Shown: positions 14,434 to 29,889 of the stretch, piece after piece | How the letters are laid out: each line of letters opens with the position of its first letter | Numbering within the stretch: position 1 is the stretch's first letter | Source: Odontesthes bonariensis | Lineage: Eukaryota > Chordata > Actinopteri > Atheriniformes > Atherinopsidae | NCBI RefSeq assembly: GCF_027942865.1 | Contig: NC_134509.1 | Span: 12,054,017 to 12,118,016 of the forward strand | Reading direction: 5' to 3' | DNA length: 64,000 nt | Position numbers and translations under genes: made by a program | Notes under the pieces: generated by a model | Seen by the model: the letters and a program-made list of their open reading frames with translations, nothing else | What the model was told of the DNA's origin: nothing | The model's database searches: none

Positions 14434-16598
14434 TGAGACACGTTTAGTCTAACATGTGTTCTATGCATTCTTCACAATAATTCCTTCTCATGCTCTTTTT
14501 CTTCTTGCTACCTGAAGGCCTGACTTATAATGTTTCTCTGGGAATATGTGGAAGTATGTTCCTCTGTTAACATTGCCGTCTTTATGATAAGACTCTGATT
14601 TTTATCCTCTATTGCTTCTAATATCTGCCAACATTTACTCATCTCTGTCTATTCTTACAATTTCATTTGGTATATCATCATACATGTAAGCACAGCTGAA
14701 TTCACCGCACAGACATCGTGTTTAAGTTACTTGAATGGTGGTTTTGTCAAGATGATGCTGCGGTTATAAAAGCAGGACCTCGCGAAAGCAGAGCGGCAGT
14801 CTGAAAATGCTGGGAGTGACTGTTAGATGACACAAAGTCTCAATGTGCTGATTTTCAGTCACAATTTCGGACACATTAATCCATCTAACAAAATAAACAG
14901 AAAATTATGGGATTGAGATCAGCTTTATTTGAAACTCAGCTGTAATAACCCACACTAACACGCAGGCGTTATGCAGGAGTTATTCAGCCCCCAACTGCTT
15001 TCTCTGGGTGTTTTTGTCCAGTTTTGATGGGCTCAACTTTGTATGATTTCAGTCAGACTGACATGTTTACATGCATTTTAAAATTCCGGTTTATTTCTTA
15101 TCAGAAGCGTCACAGGGTCACGCTCATTGGGACAGCCCTGTGAAACACAACTGCGGCTAAGAAAATCTAAGACTCAGGGTTCCTACACGGTCTCAGAAAG
15201 AATGGGGAGGTGTGCAGTTTGTTTTTAGCATTTTACAGTTCTGCATAAGAATGAAGGGCGTCTTACACGGATTCCATGTAAAAGATAGACTTAGCCACCA
15301 TTACATCCCCATGCTGGTTGGAAGTAAAAGACTTAAAATCTGCAAGTAGAAAATGGACAAATAAGTCCATGAATCTATCAGAAAGACTGTTGACTGCAGT
15401 TTACAGTTGACCTTATTTCGCCCTCTGTTGCCCATTAGTAAGAATGCAGTTTTAAGGGTGCTTTTTTTTTTTGATTCATTTTGATTTGTCTCTGCTTTCA
15501 TATGAAAATTAGGGATACTGTGGAGGAACAAGACTTAACAGACACCATGAAAAATTTAAGTAACTTCTTTTCACTTCTTTTTGTTTTTAAAAGAGACTTA
15601 AGGGGGGATAATGACGGTACAATTGTGTATGTTCATTATGTTGAGGAGAGGTAAGAGGAGAAAAGGTAGCGCCTGTTAGTTGACCGACCTGTCGGAGTAT
15701 TGAAAACATATGACTGTGATGTACAAGCTGTCCCGCACAGTGAAGATATCGTGTTATCTTGTGACGTTGAAGGGCAACGCTTTGATTGCACGAAGGCACT
15801 AATGGAACTTTGCTGTCTGTTCATCACACACACGTCATGCTGAACTCCTGCTGACTTCATGATATACTCTGTAGAAAAGGTATCCACAAAGCTCTGTCTT
15901 CAGCACTCGGCTGCAGACTGGTGTGTCACCCCGACTGTTCCTTTCTCAACCGTTCATTATAAACCAAAAAAAAAAATGATTACTGTTGTGGGATCTCTGG
16001 TGCGTCTCACTTGGCACAACACATCCTGGTCACATGACGACCAAAGGTCTGTGGACAAAGACTTCTCTGCTTTGTGTCTTACATTTTCAATCTTCAGTAT
16101 TCAACTTTGGAGAAATTTCATCAGCACTCAACATTGAAGAAGAGTGATATTTGCTTCACAATTCTACGGCTGCTGTATTTACGAACTGATACACTGGTTC
16201 AGGGTTCGTTTCATAAAGAAATTCCATTCTTTTTTTTTTTTAACAAAGGGACCAAGTGCAAATAACGGTGTCAACTGACCATCAATAGAGATGGTGTTAG
16301 ATAAAAGCCAAATATCTGTCAGAGACTTCCTCCTTCATCTTCCTGCGTCCTGAAGGCATCGTTGCAGTGACACTAAAGAAGCTTACCTCCAGCTGCTCTG
16401 AGACCTGTTTAAGCAAAGAAGCTTTTTTTTTCATTATTTGGTTTACTGTGACACTGATGAATCCAGTTGTATGTGAGCAACTTATTTCTTAAAGCTACTG
16501 TCTTAAAAATAATAACATCCACATAGAAATTGTTTTTAAACTGTATGTAGAACACTGCATGCTCAAATACTGTTTAATTAAAAAATAACTGTGTTTTC

Positions 16599-17536
16599 TA
16601 TCACCCCTTAAGCAAGCATGGGAGAAAGATTTAAATTATACCTTCTCAGAGGCTGAATGGGAGGGGATACTTAGGAATGGGAAGAGGGTATCGAGAGAGT
16701 TGAGGACTCGACTAGTCCAATTTAAAATATTACATAGAATATACTGGACTCCTGTTAGGCTACACAGGGTTAGCAAATAATGGTAAATGTTGGAGATGCC
16801 AGCAGGATAGCGGCACATTGTTACACATGCTGTGGGAGTCCCCAGATGTTCAGGTCTTCTGGGCAGCAGTTCATAGGACAGTGGGGGAGATCTTTGGCAA
16901 AGATATTCCTTTTTGTAATAGACTCTACACTCTTGGTGACCCTTCAGTTATGAGTGCTCTGCCTTCATTTCTTTCGCAGTGGGCCCAAACAGCAATTATG
17001 CTGGGTAGGAAATTATTAATATTGGAATGGAAATCTTCTTCAGCTCCATCGCTTAATCACTGGCATACTTCTCTCGGCCAACTAGCTTCTTTAGAAAGGT
17101 TATCATTTAAATTATTGAACAAACTAGATGATTATGATCGAAAATGGGGACCCTCTCCAACTCAAATACTTAGGCACCTGAATAGGCTTATACAGCTGAA
17201 CTCTTGAAACTTCATGTCCAGATTTCGTTAGGCATCACTTTTGTTTGTATTTATTTATTTTATTATTAATATTTGTTATTTATTTTTTATTTTTTTACTA
17301 ATATACTAATACTGATGTGTATGATTATATTTATATATATATTTTTTTTATTTGTTAATTTTTGTTTTGTATACATTCGTTCCTTTTACTATTTAATTTT
17401 GTGTGTAATGTTGTATAATTCACTTGAAGTCACTTGTCAAGGACTGAATTTATATTGTATAATAATATAATGTGGATTATTGTTTGTTCATTGTTAATTT
17501 CTGAAAAATAAAAAAAGTTTAAATCACAAAAAAACC
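16599..17536 (+). mobile_element. 5'-truncated L1-type LINE, unit 2
   Basis: Flanked by CTGTGTTTTC at 16589-16598 and 17537-17546. The ORF2 C-terminus ends at 17207. The 3' UTR carries the CTGATGTGTATGATTA variant shared with unit 5. Confidence 0.85.
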
Positions 17537-17911
17537 CTGTGTTTTCATCTATGCTCTGTCTGAAATATATTGACGCCCTTCTTTAAAAGAAGTCAAATTC
17601 ACAAGAATTAAGCAGAAAAAGATGATTGCCAAACGTGTACCAACAACACTGATGCCTTTATCCTGATTTGTGTTAAGAAGAAATGAACTCACTATATGGA
17701 TTCTTTTTATTCAAAGGTGCTTGTGAAAACTGTCTTTTTTTTTTTAACAATAGATAAGAAAATACTAAGCAAGCCCTCATGTCTTTACACTGTATATTGC
17801 CAGGGTAAAACAGGAAATCGTGCAGTCATTTATTGAAAGATGTGCAAACATAAATGGAAATGCAGTGGAAAAGGTAGAAAACAAGTTTCTAAAATTCTAA
17901 TGACTTGAAAG

Positions 17912-18299
17912 TCAACATTTAATATGAGAACCTTTATTGTTCGACACAGCCTGAACCCTCTCAGATGAGCTTTCTTGTAATTTCTTTAAGTAGTATTCAA
18001 GAATGATTCTCCAGGCTTCTTAAAAGGCATTTTAAAGCTCTTCTTTGGATGTTGGCTGCCCTTTGCTTCGTTCTCTTTCAAGATGATCCCACACCGCTTT
18101 AACAGCATTAAGTTCCGGGGCTCTGGGGAGGATTCATCCCTCCAGAAAGACCTGTTGCCTCTGATTTTCAGTTCGATTCTTGTGTCATTTTGGCATACCT
18201 CAGCCTTTTCTTATCGTTTCCCTTCCTTTAAAAATGGCTTCTTGTTGGTGCAAAAATACTACTTTATGTCTGTTAAACTGTTCTCTTTGGGTTTTTATG
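17912..18299 (-). mobile_element. Tc1/mariner transposase relic, unit 2
   Basis: Same inactive, internally deleted relic as in unit 1. Confidence 0.75.
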
Positions 18300-19270
18300 T
18301 TTGTACATGTAACTGATGAATAGGAACTAAATCTTTTTTTTGTGACAGCTGTAACTGTAAAATAATTTTTAAAAAGTTGCTTTTTCAAGTCTGTTATATA
18401 AAGACACAACAATGGTTCATATCTTGAGCTTAGAGCTTTAATGACTCATTGCTCACATTTTAGTGGCTTAACACACCCAAAAAAAACACTGAATATTCTG
18501 AAAATGGTACATGGTCTGGACTGATATGGGGTGAAAAAGAAGCCAATGTTCATTTCTTTGAAAGGTTTTAAAAAAGACTGGAGACTAATTTAAAAGATTA
18601 CATGTAAGTGTGGCTCCTTGGATGCAAAATATAAAGAAACCAGGGTCGGTTCAAGCCTTTTTGCACCGTAATGTAGGTCAATTGATATTTTGTTGTATGC
18701 TGCCCTTGATGTAAAGCTTAACACTGTGTACTGCAGAATATATTTCAGGGTTTTATTCATAAACAAAGAAGAAAAACTTGTAGAGACTTGACTTTGCAAA
18801 GCTTGCACGAGGTTAGCCTGGTTGCGTGCAAACCTTTTCTGAGAGAGCGTACATGGCGATGGGAGTGGCATTTTAAGGCTTTTGATCAGAAAAGGAAAGT
18901 GGTCGGTTAGAAGGAAAGTAATTACATTCATCCAGGTGATAATGAGATGCCATACACAGTTGTCAGGAAATCTATAACAAGTGTTCACCTCTTTGTGATT
19001 CAGGAGTAGAAAACAAACGATCAAGATCACCAGGGTGATTCAGATTCATCCTTTATTCATCAACATCCACAACCAACCATAAACAATTCTTTTAGGATTT
19101 CAGTTGCATTGGCTGACAAACAATCATATATTGAATATTACTTCAACTACATTGCTAATCAACTGTGACTTGGTTGATTTGTTTTCTTTTTTGGTTTTAT
19201 ATAAGAATCCAGTGGATAAAATAATGAATAAAAACAAAGGCAAAATCTGTGTGCTAAACAAAGGAACGTC

Positions 19271-20439
19271 TCACTTGTACAACTTATACTGCATGTTCCA
19301 GAGTTTGGAGGAGGCAACCCCAATAACGCAGCAGGCGAGCCTTCGGCCTGCATTCCCATCTAACAAGCTCCCTGGGTTTCCACCAAGCCCTAAGTCATCT
19401 TCGCGTTCATGAATCACCACTGATCTTCCAAACACAGACGTGACTCCAAACAGTGTCGCATCAGATTCTATCAGCGCACTGATTTTTCCTTGCTGAGGCA
19501 AAAAGTTACCAAAGTCTCCTGGGTGGTTAGGGTGATCCACACCGTATGGATTGTAGTGGCCGCCAGTTGAGTCACATCCGCGGCTCAGGTCTCCATACTG
19601 ATAGATGTGCACAGCTCTGTATTCTGGAGAGCCCTCTGTGGGGAAGCCACTGAAACTGAGAAGGACTTGCAGTTTTCCCTGAGAGGGATGCTGCTTAAAA
19701 AGCACCCGACCATAGATTTTGGGCAGGCCATCAGGGAGTGTAGAGCTCGGTTTCACTTTGCAGACTCCATACAGAGCGCCATTGGGCTGCGAGACCTCTG
19801 GTGGAAGCAGAGTATCAGTGTGCGCCGAGACACATTGTTGAAAGCCTGCCAGCAAGACCAACAGAGCGGTTTCCAGTACACTCACTGACCTGAAACATAT
19901 TGGAATAACAGGACAATGCATATCACATGTGTTGCATGGGCTTTAGATTAAATCAACATATATTTTTGGCAGAATTTAGACTATTTAAATAAGTAAAAGA
20001 AGCTGTTTGTTTACAGGCAGGAGTCCTACAGTAAGAGGGTTATGTCACTGATGGGGTTGGAGCTGATTTAAGAAAGCCCATCAGGTAATTAGATGGTATT
20101 TTCTATGTTAATTATAAGTTTGGTATAAAAGCCTAAAATGCAATCAACTACTACTTTTGTGCATTTTAGTAAAACAAAGAAAAAAAAAGGTAACATTTTT
20201 TTAACATGACAGTTTACAGTAGCACAGTGACTACCTCCATCATTTTAGTGGCTGGGATCTGTTACTTTTTACAAACTTCTACAGATTACACACTCAGGGA
20301 TGAGACTTCAAAACTACTAGCAGGTTTTTATCTTACCATAAAGGTAAACGGTATAACGCAGTGTGTAAAGTTAATGGCGTGCCCCTGCAAAACCATGAAG
20401 ACTTTAGTATACTTACCCGTGTGGTCGCATGATCGCCAT
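19271..20439 (-). CDS. sod3: Extracellular SOD-like, copy 2 (copper ligand His to Tyr)
   Basis: Exon 1 is 20439-20417 and exon 2 is 19889-19271, with splice sites as in copy 1. The protein is identical to copy 1 by eye, including Tyr104 and Arg after His168-Glu (HERED). The frame is fully open and the 213 residues end in QYKLYK. The first downstream AATAAA present in copy 1 (7579-7584) is mutated here; the distal one remains. Confidence 0.9.
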
Positions 20440-20534
20440 CAAAACAACAAGAATTCAAACTCAAGTCTTCAGTCTTGACAACCTGCTCAGCACAGATCCT
20501 CTGAAGAGTCACGGTAAGAGTGTTTGATAACAGC

Positions 20535-20540
20535 TTTATA
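20535..20540 (-). promoter_or_regulatory. sod3: TATA box of sod3 copy 2
   Basis: TATAAA at the same distance from the start as in copy 1. Confidence 0.6.
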
Positions 20541-22230
20541 GGATTTTTTGGAAGGCGTTACCTCAGCTGAGGGTGGAGCAGGGTTTTTGTCTATCAGCCA
20601 TGACAATTGATAACATGGCAGAGGGAATGGTTTTACGAATGCGATTGACGGAATATTAGTGTGTCACTGACAAAGGTGGAGATATCAGATGCAAGCGCAT
20701 CTAGGCAGACGAATTGTTTTCATTCATTCACCTCTAACCTTGCTGATGTTTTAGGTTACAAATTGTTTATCAGCTCATGACTGTTTTGAGGGAGATTAGG
20801 AAAAGAAATCATGAACAAATGCCACACTGGTGTTGTATGCTGAAAAATCAAATGCACGCACATTTCTCTTGATTTATCTGTTTTATCTCTTATCATGGGT
20901 ACTCGGAATCAAACTGTGATTAAAAATACAACATGATGTTCTGGTAAAGACTGACATTTTTTTACTTTTAGTTTTTAGGGCATTCACTTTATGAGCCTTG
21001 TACTTTTATCAAATGGCTGTTTGTGCAGTGTGCTGGAACCGCTTCAGATAATAACAATAAAGACTCATATATACTCATGCATCCTCTGAGTTGAGAGGCG
21101 AGAAGGAAACACCTGCTTGTAGCATGGGTAAATAACACATCTGCAAAGGTGCCATCATTGATGATTTCTGTTGTGTTGTGTTAGATAGTTATTTCTTTCT
21201 GGCCATAACGAACATCGACTAAGCCCTTTGATGCGCAACATGGGTCAAAAGTGACCTGGCTGAGTTTTCATTTTCCATATCTTTGCAATAAAGTAACTTA
21301 ATCATTCAACATACAAGGTATTCCTCAATTAACTTATTTTTTATCATCATGCGTCCTTATTTTATTTTTTCCTTTCTTACTTTTTTAATAAAAACCCTTT
21401 TTGTATCACTACCCCTATAATGCACAACATGGGTCAAAAATGAACCGCATTCATTTTCTATGTTACTCCATGTATAGCTGAGGGTTTCTATGATATATCT
21501 CTGAAATAAATTAATCATTAATCATTTTCTATTCCAAGTATGCAGTAAATATCTTGTTTTTGCTCAGCACAAATCTTTATTTTTATTTTCCTCTCTTACT
21601 TTATGAAGAAGCACAGCTTTTGTAATTCTACATCAATTTTACACACATGGGTCAGACAGGACCCACATGCATTTACCATTTCACAGCTCAGCACAGCTCC
21701 CATCACACATCTAAGTACAGTAAGTATTGTTTTTCAATTGTTCTAATATTACTTTAGAGATTATTTGATGACAGTAGTAAAAGATAACATTACATTACAT
21801 AATATGATGATTAGGTTTAGGTTACCTTGAGAGTGAGTACATTACTTGTCAGAAAGTTACAAGTAATTATTATTAGCTAGTTGTTGATATATTCTATTTT
21901 AGTCAGCTGGTGTTCCCAGTGCACCAGGCCTGTGTGCCAGGAGCACAAACATTTAGTGGTCATCTGCGAGAGATGTAAATATTGAGATGCAATTTGTGCT
22001 CTAGTTATGTGTTAAGTGGTATTTTATTTTGTTTTCCAGTTTCCAGTTCTGTTCAATAGCTGTGTTATCTGTTATCATGGTTCTGTTATTTAGTTCCTGT
22101 TTTAGTTTTGTAGTTGTTGTCCTCTTGTGTTCTGTTCTATATTTACTTTCTCTCTTTGTCTTTTTCCTGCTCATTTTTGATTGCTCACACCTCTGTCTTG
22201 TTGTATTGTTTGTTCATCCCTGCCTCCTAG

Positions 22231-22485
<255 letters not shown>

Positions 22486-23038
22486 TAAATCACGTTTTGC
22501 AAAGTTGGACTAACAGGCAGACCCAAATAATGCAGATGGTAGTTATAAAGTTATCAGGTTACTCTTGCATGCATACGTTCAGTTGGACCCAATCAGGCCC
22601 AGGTGCTATGTGCATACTCCACACTTCCTTTCTTAAACTTGGAGTTAACAGAAGAGACTGATAGACGTAGAAGAAAAAGAAGCTGGTAATAAGAGAATAA
22701 CAACAAGGGATAGCATGTACTGTATCGATAATACAATATTATCGTGCTAAAAGGGGCTTACCCCTCCCTATTGGAGTGGAGTCAGACATACTTCATCCAA
22801 TAAATTGATTCAGTACATACTGGGACAAGTACAATCGTCCAGTTAAATGTTCTAGTTGAGCCATAACTGGCAGTCTGCCTTAACTGTGCATGGAAACATA
22901 CGGACTAATTCTCTTAAGGATGTGATACAGCTGGAGGAGGTTCTCTATAAGGTGGAACTTTCACATTTATCACAAACAATTTGCTCTGACTACATGAGAA
23001 TGAAGCGAGACTGTAAGGGTCACTTTAAAAGGTGCCTT

Positions 23039-23313
23039 TAGATAGTCAAAAGTATGAACACGTAGTAGAGCGGGACGTGTTTCAGCAGAAGGCTCATCGG
23101 CTCAACGTGGAAATGAACCACATCGTGGTTCTCTCAGACGTCCTGAAGCTCGTCTGAGAGGGACTTCACGCTGTGCTCCAGCACCTCATTCTGTGGCAAA
23201 AACAACCCACGCCAAATCATTACCTCAACTGCGACTTCATCCAATAACACCGCGCATTTTCCGGTTTATAGGTTGTGTATCATCTCTTACGTGTTCATAC
23301 TTTTGACTATCTA
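23039..23313. repeat. Partly deleted inverted repeat, unit 3
   Basis: Same deletion as unit 2: outer left-arm stub followed by a complete 177-bp right arm. Confidence 0.85.
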
Positions 23314-23341
23314 GGCAAGGCAAGGCAAGGCAAGGCAAGGC
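23313..23341 (+). repeat. (GGCAA)n tract, 5 units
   Basis: Same short allele as unit 2. Confidence 0.95.
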
Positions 23342-24999
23342 ATCTTTATTTATATAGCTCATTTCATACCACAGGCAACTCAATATGCTTTACATAAAGA
23401 CAAGGCATTTAAAAGAACAGCATAAAGCAGCATAAAAACAAGCAATTTAAAGAGAAAAAATTAGAATAGACATCAAAACACAGAGTTAAAAGCAATCACA
23501 GAAGAGGGAAAAAAGAAAAATATAAAACAATTAAGAGGATTTATAGCATTATGCTTTAAAATTATTTAAAGGAACTCAACCATAAGCAGACCGAAAGAGA
23601 AATGTTTGTAACCTGGATTTAAAAGTGCTTACAGTTGTGGCTGATTTCAGTTCTGCTGGTAGTTTGTTCCAGTTGTGTGCAGCATAACAGCTAAAAGCTG
23701 CTTCACCGTGTCCAGTTTGAACTCTGGCCTCCACTATCTGACCTGAGTCAGTAGATCTCAGAGCTCTACTGGGTTTATACTCTACTAGCATGTCATTCAT
23801 GTATTCTGGACCTAAACCATTCCGTGCTTTGTAGACGAGAAGCAGAACTTTAAAATCTATTCTGTATCTGACCGGGAGCCAATGTAAAGACTTGAGAACT
23901 GGGGTGATGTGATCTGATCTCTTTGTTGTGTTTAAAACTCGGGCTGCAGCCTTCTGAATGAGCTGCAGCTGTTTGAGACTCTTTTGGGGGAGTCCAGTCA
24001 GAAGACCGTGACATGAAACCCTTAACTCTGGATATGTTCTTAAGTTGATAAAAGGCTGTTTTGGTGACTGATTTGATATGATAGTTGAAGGTCAGGTCTG
24101 AGTCTATCAGCACGCCGAGGTTCCGGACTTGGTCTTTAGTTTCTAGAGATAGTGACTCAAGGTGTTTACTGACAGCAAACCTCTTCTCTTTGTTGCCAAA
24201 CACAATGACCTCAAATTTTTCTTGATTTAACTGAAGGAAATTTTGGTTCATCCACTTTTTGACTTGCTCTAAGCAGTCGCACAATGACTCTGTAGGACTG
24301 CAGTCATAGTTTTAAAGAAGTCAGATGGCATTGTGTCAAGACGGGATGTCGATGGTTTAAGATGCTGGACTGTTTCTTCTGGTTTTTGGTCAACTGTATT
24401 GAATTCTGACATCATAGTTGATTGATTCCTAGGTGGTTTTAAGGATTGCGTCATTTTATTATTTTGCTGATTTGTGTTGATATTTAGCCTTATAGATTTG
24501 ATTGCTTTCATTTAAAAAGCAAGCGAATTCATTGCATTTTTCTGTGGAACAGAGTTCTGAAACTATCTGTTTTTGGGGGGTGTCAGCTTATCAACCATAG
24601 CAAACAGAGCACGAGTGTTGTTGATGTTCTTATTAATCATTTCAGATAAGTGCTGCTGTCTAGCCTTGAGTAACCCGTGGTTAAAATGACAAAGACTTTG
24701 TTTGTAGAGGTCATGGTGAATTTGAAGTTTAGTTTTTCTCCATTTACGCTCTGCTTTCCTGCATTCTGTTTTCAAGGCCTTTACCATCATAGTGTTCCTT
24801 CATGGTGTTCGCTTTCTGCACTCGCAGTTGATGACATAGCTATAACTTCCAGAAACTTAGCACTGGTATTCTCATTTATGTACCTTTTTCTAACAGACAC
24901 ACGGGTTAACTGACTGTTTGGAGATAACTGTAAGGCAGAGAAAACAGAAATGATCAGAGAGCGCCAAGTCCTTGATATCAACAGAAGAAATGTCAACAC
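23342..24999 (-). mobile_element. L2-like LINE fragment, unit 3
   Basis: Same element as in the other units, with a few small losses near 24380 and 24940. Confidence 0.75.
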
Positions 25000-25607
25000 A
25001 CTTAGAGATAAACAGAGATAAAGAACTTTTTTGTTGCACTACTGCCACTGCTTTATTAGTTCAGAAGGAAAATATTTGCATTTGCACCATATATTCAACA
25101 TTATATTTGAGTTTTCATGGATCACAACACGAAGTTGTCCTTAATGTTCAAATGTGTTTTTAGAAGTAATTTTAAGCTTAATAATTTCCTGATTGAGGCT
25201 TTTAGATAAACATAAAATATCTCACAGGTATTTACACGAGCGACTTGGTCAACTTCAAAAAGAGGTCAACCTGCTCAGAACAAATCTGGTGAAGTACAAT
25301 GTAGCTACATTTTATTTTTTTATATATTGTTTTTTTTCCATAGGCATTGATGTTTTAAAACGGTCATTGACCTCTGAATTACATAAAATATCAAACGTGT
25401 TTTAAAAGTAAAAAGACTTATCCGACTACATTGATTTCAGAGTGCTCTGGAGAGTAGGAAGAACTCTAAAATCAGCGGCAAACCCAGCAGCAGTGCTCTA
25501 ACTGGGGTGCTTTCTGCTAAACAAGGTCAGACTTTATCCACAAACTTTTTTTTTTTAAAGATTCAAAATGATCTACAGCAAATTTCTGAAAAAAAAACTT
25601 GAGATAG

Positions 25608-26028
<421 letters not shown>

Positions 26029-28193
26029 TGAGACACGTTTAGTCTAACATGTGTTCTATGCATTCTTCACAATAATTCCTTCTCATGCTCTTTTTCTTCT
26101 TGCTACCTGAAGGCCTGACTTATAATGTTTCTCTGGGAATATGTGGAAGTATGTTCCTCTGTTAACATTGCCGTCTTTATAATAAGACTCTGATTTTTAT
26201 CCTCTATTGCTTCTAATATCTGCCAGCATTTACTCATCTCTGTCTATTCTTACAATTTCATTTGGTATATCATCATACATGTAAGCACAGCTGAATTCAC
26301 CGCACAGACATCGTCTTTAAGTTACTTGAATGGTGGTTTTGTCAAGATGATGCTGCGGTTATAAAAGCAGGACCTCGCGAAAGCAGAGCGGCAGTCTGAA
26401 AATGCTGGGAGTGACTGTTAGATGACACAAAGTCTTAATGTGCTGATTTTCAGTCACAATTTCGGACACATTTAACCATCTAACAAAATAAACAGAAAAT
26501 TATGGGATTGAGATCAGCTTTATTTGAAACTCGGCTGTAATAACCCACACTAACACGCAGGCGTTATGCAGGAGTTATTCAGCCCCCAACTGCTTTCTCT
26601 GGGTGTTTTTGTCCAGTTTTGATGGGCTCAACTTTGTATGATTTCAGTCAGACTGACATGTTTACATGCATTTTAAAATTCCGGTTTATTTCTTATCAGA
26701 AGCGTCACAGGGTCATGCTCATTGGGACAGCCCTGTGAAACACAACTGCGGCTAAGAAAATCTAAGACTCAGGGTTCCTACACGGTCTCAGAAAGAATGG
26801 GGAGGTGTGCAGTTTGTTTTTAGCATTTTACAGTTCTGCATAAGAATGAAGGGTGTCTTACACGGATTCCATGTAAAAGATAGACTTAGCCACCATTACA
26901 TCCCCATGCTGGTTGGAAGTAAAAGACTTAAAATCTGCAAGTAGAAAATGGACAAATAAGTCCATGAATCTATCAGAAAGACTGTTGACTGCAGTTTACA
27001 GTTGACCTTATTGCGCCCTCTGTTGCCCATTAGTAAGAATGCAGTTTAAGGGTGCTTTTTTTTTTTGATTCATTTTGATTTGTCTCTGCTTTCATATGAA
27101 AATTAGGGATACTGTGGAGGAACAAGACTTAACAGACACCATGAAAAATTTAAGTAACTTCTTTTCACTTCTTTTTGTTTTTAAAAGAGACTTAAGGGGG
27201 GATAATGACGGTACAATTGTGTATGTTCATTATGTTGAGGAGAGGTAAGAGGAGAAAAGGTAGCGCCTGTTAGTTGACCGACCTGTCGGAGTATTGAAAA
27301 CATATGACTGTGATGCACAAGCTGTCCCGCACAGTGAAGATATCGTGTTATCTTGTGACGTTGAAGGGCAACGCTTTGATTGCACGAAGGCACTAATGGA
27401 ACTTTGCTGTCTGTTCATCACACACACATCATGCTGAACTCCTGCTGACTTCATGATATACTCTGTAGAAAAAGGTATCCACAAAGCTCTGTCTTCAGCA
27501 CTCGGCTGCAGACTGGTGTGTCACCCCGACTGTTCCTTTCTCAACCGTTCATTATAAACCAAAAAAAAAAATGATTACTGTTGTGAGATCTCTGGTGCGT
27601 CTCACTTGGCACAACACATCCTGGTCACATGACGACCAAAGGTCTGTGGACAAAGACTTCTCTGCTTTGTGTCTTACATTTTCAATCTTCAGTATTCAAC
27701 TTTGGAGAAATTTCATCAGCACTCAACATTGAAGAAGAGTGATATTTGCTTCACAATTCTACGGCTGCTGTATTTACGAACTGATACACTGGTTCAGGGT
27801 TCGTTTCATAAAGAAATTCCATTCTTTTTTTTTTTTAACAAAGGGACCAAGTGCAAATAACGGTGTCAACTGACCATCAATAGAGATGGTGTTAGATAAA
27901 AGCCAAATATCTGTCAGAGACTTCCTCCTTCATCTTCCTGCGTCCTGAAGGCATCGTTGCAGTGACACTAAAGAAGCTTACCTCCAGCTGCTCTGAGACC
28001 TGTTTAAGCAAAGAAGCTTTTTTTTTCATTATTTGGTTTACTGTGACACTGATGAATCCAGTTGTATGTGAGCAACTTATTTCTTAAAGCTACTGTCTTA
28101 AAAATAATAACATCCACATAGAAATTGTTTTTAAACTGTATGTAGAACACTGCATGCTCAAATACTGTTTATTTAAAAAATAACTGTGTTTTC

Positions 28194-29127
28194 TATCACC
28201 CCTTAAGCAAGCATGGGAGAAAGATTTAAATTATACCTTCTCAGAGGCTGAATGGGAGGGGATACTTAGGAATGGGAAGAGGGTATCGAGAGAGTTGAGG
28301 ACTCGACTAGTCCAATTTAAAATATTACATAGAATATACTGGACTCCTGTTAGGCTACACAGGGTTAGCAAATAATGGTAAATGTTGGAGATGCCAGCAG
28401 GATAGCGGCACATTGTTACACATGCTGTGGGAGTCCCCAGATGTTCAGGTCTTCTGGGCAGCAGTTCATAGGACAGTGGGGGAGATCTTTGGCAAAGATA
28501 TTCCTTTTTGTAATAGACTCTACACTCTTGGTGACCCTTCAGTTATGAGTGCTCTGCCTTCATTTCTTTCGCAGTGGGCCCAAACAGCGATTATGCTGGG
28601 TAGGAAATTATTAATATTGGAATGGAAATCTTCTTCAGCTCCATCGCTTAATCACTGGCATACTTCTCTCGGCCAACTAGCTTCTTTAGAAAAGTTATCA
28701 TTTAAATTATTGAACAAACTAGATGATTATGATCGAAAATGGGGACCCTCTCCAACTCAAATACTTAGGCACCTGAATAGGCTTATACAGCTGAACTCTT
28801 GAAACTTCATGTCCAGATTTCGTTAGGCATCACTTTTGTTTGTATTTATTTATTTTATTATTATTATTTGTTATTTATTTTTTATTTTTATACTAATATA
28901 CTAATATATATATTTATATATATATATATATATATTTTTTATTTGTTAATTTTTGTTTTGTATACATTCGTTCCTTTTACTATTTAATTTTGTGTGTAAT
29001 GTTGTATAATTCACTTGAAGTCACTTGTCAAGGACTGAATTTATATTGTATAATAATATAATGTGGATTATTGTTTGTTCATTGTTAATTTCTGAAAAAT
29101 AAAAAAAGTTTAAATCACAAAAAAACC
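28194..29127 (+). mobile_element. 5'-truncated L1-type LINE, unit 3
   Basis: Flanked by CTGTGTTTTC at 28184-28193 and 29128-29137. It carries the long TA-repeat form of the 3' UTR, as in units 1 and 4. Confidence 0.85.
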
Positions 29128-29501
29128 CTGTGTTTTCATCTATGCTCTGTCTGAAATATATTGACGCCCTTCTTTAAAAGAAGTCAAATTCACAAGAATT
29201 AAGCAGAAAAAGATGATTGCCAAACGTGTACCAACAACACTGATGCCTTTATCCTGATTTGTGTTAAGAAGAAATGAACTCACTATATGGATTCTTTTTA
29301 TTCAAAGGTGCTTGTGAAAACTGTCTTTTTTTTTTAACAATAGATAAGAAAATACTAAGCAAGCCCTCATGTCTTTACACTGTATATTGCCAGGGTAAAA
29401 CAGGAAATCGTGCAGTCATTTATTGAAAGATGTGCAAACATAAATGGAAATGCAGTGGAAAAGGTAGAAAACAAGTTTCTAAAATTCTAATGACTTGAAA
29501 G

Positions 29502-29889
29502 TCAACATTTAATATGAGAACCTTTATTGTTCGACACAGCCTGAACCCTCTCAGATGAGCTTTCTTGTAATTTCTTTAAGTAGTATTCAAGAATGATTCT
29601 CCAGGCTTCTTAAAAGGCATTTCAAAGCTCTTCTTTGGATGTTGGCTGCCCTTTGCTTCGTTCTCTTTCAAGATGATCCCACACCGCTTTAACAGCATTA
29701 AGTTCCGGGGCTCTGGGGAGGATTCATCCCTCCAGAAAGACCTGTTGCCTCTGATTTTCAGTTCGATTCTTGTGTCATTTTGGCATACCTCAGCCTTTTC
29801 TTATCGTTTCCCTTCCTTTAAAAATGGCTTCTTGTTGGTGCAAAAATACTACTTTATGTCTGTTAAACTGTTCTCTTTGGGTTTTTATG
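29502..29889 (-). mobile_element. Tc1/mariner transposase relic, unit 3
   Basis: Same inactive, internally deleted relic. Confidence 0.75.
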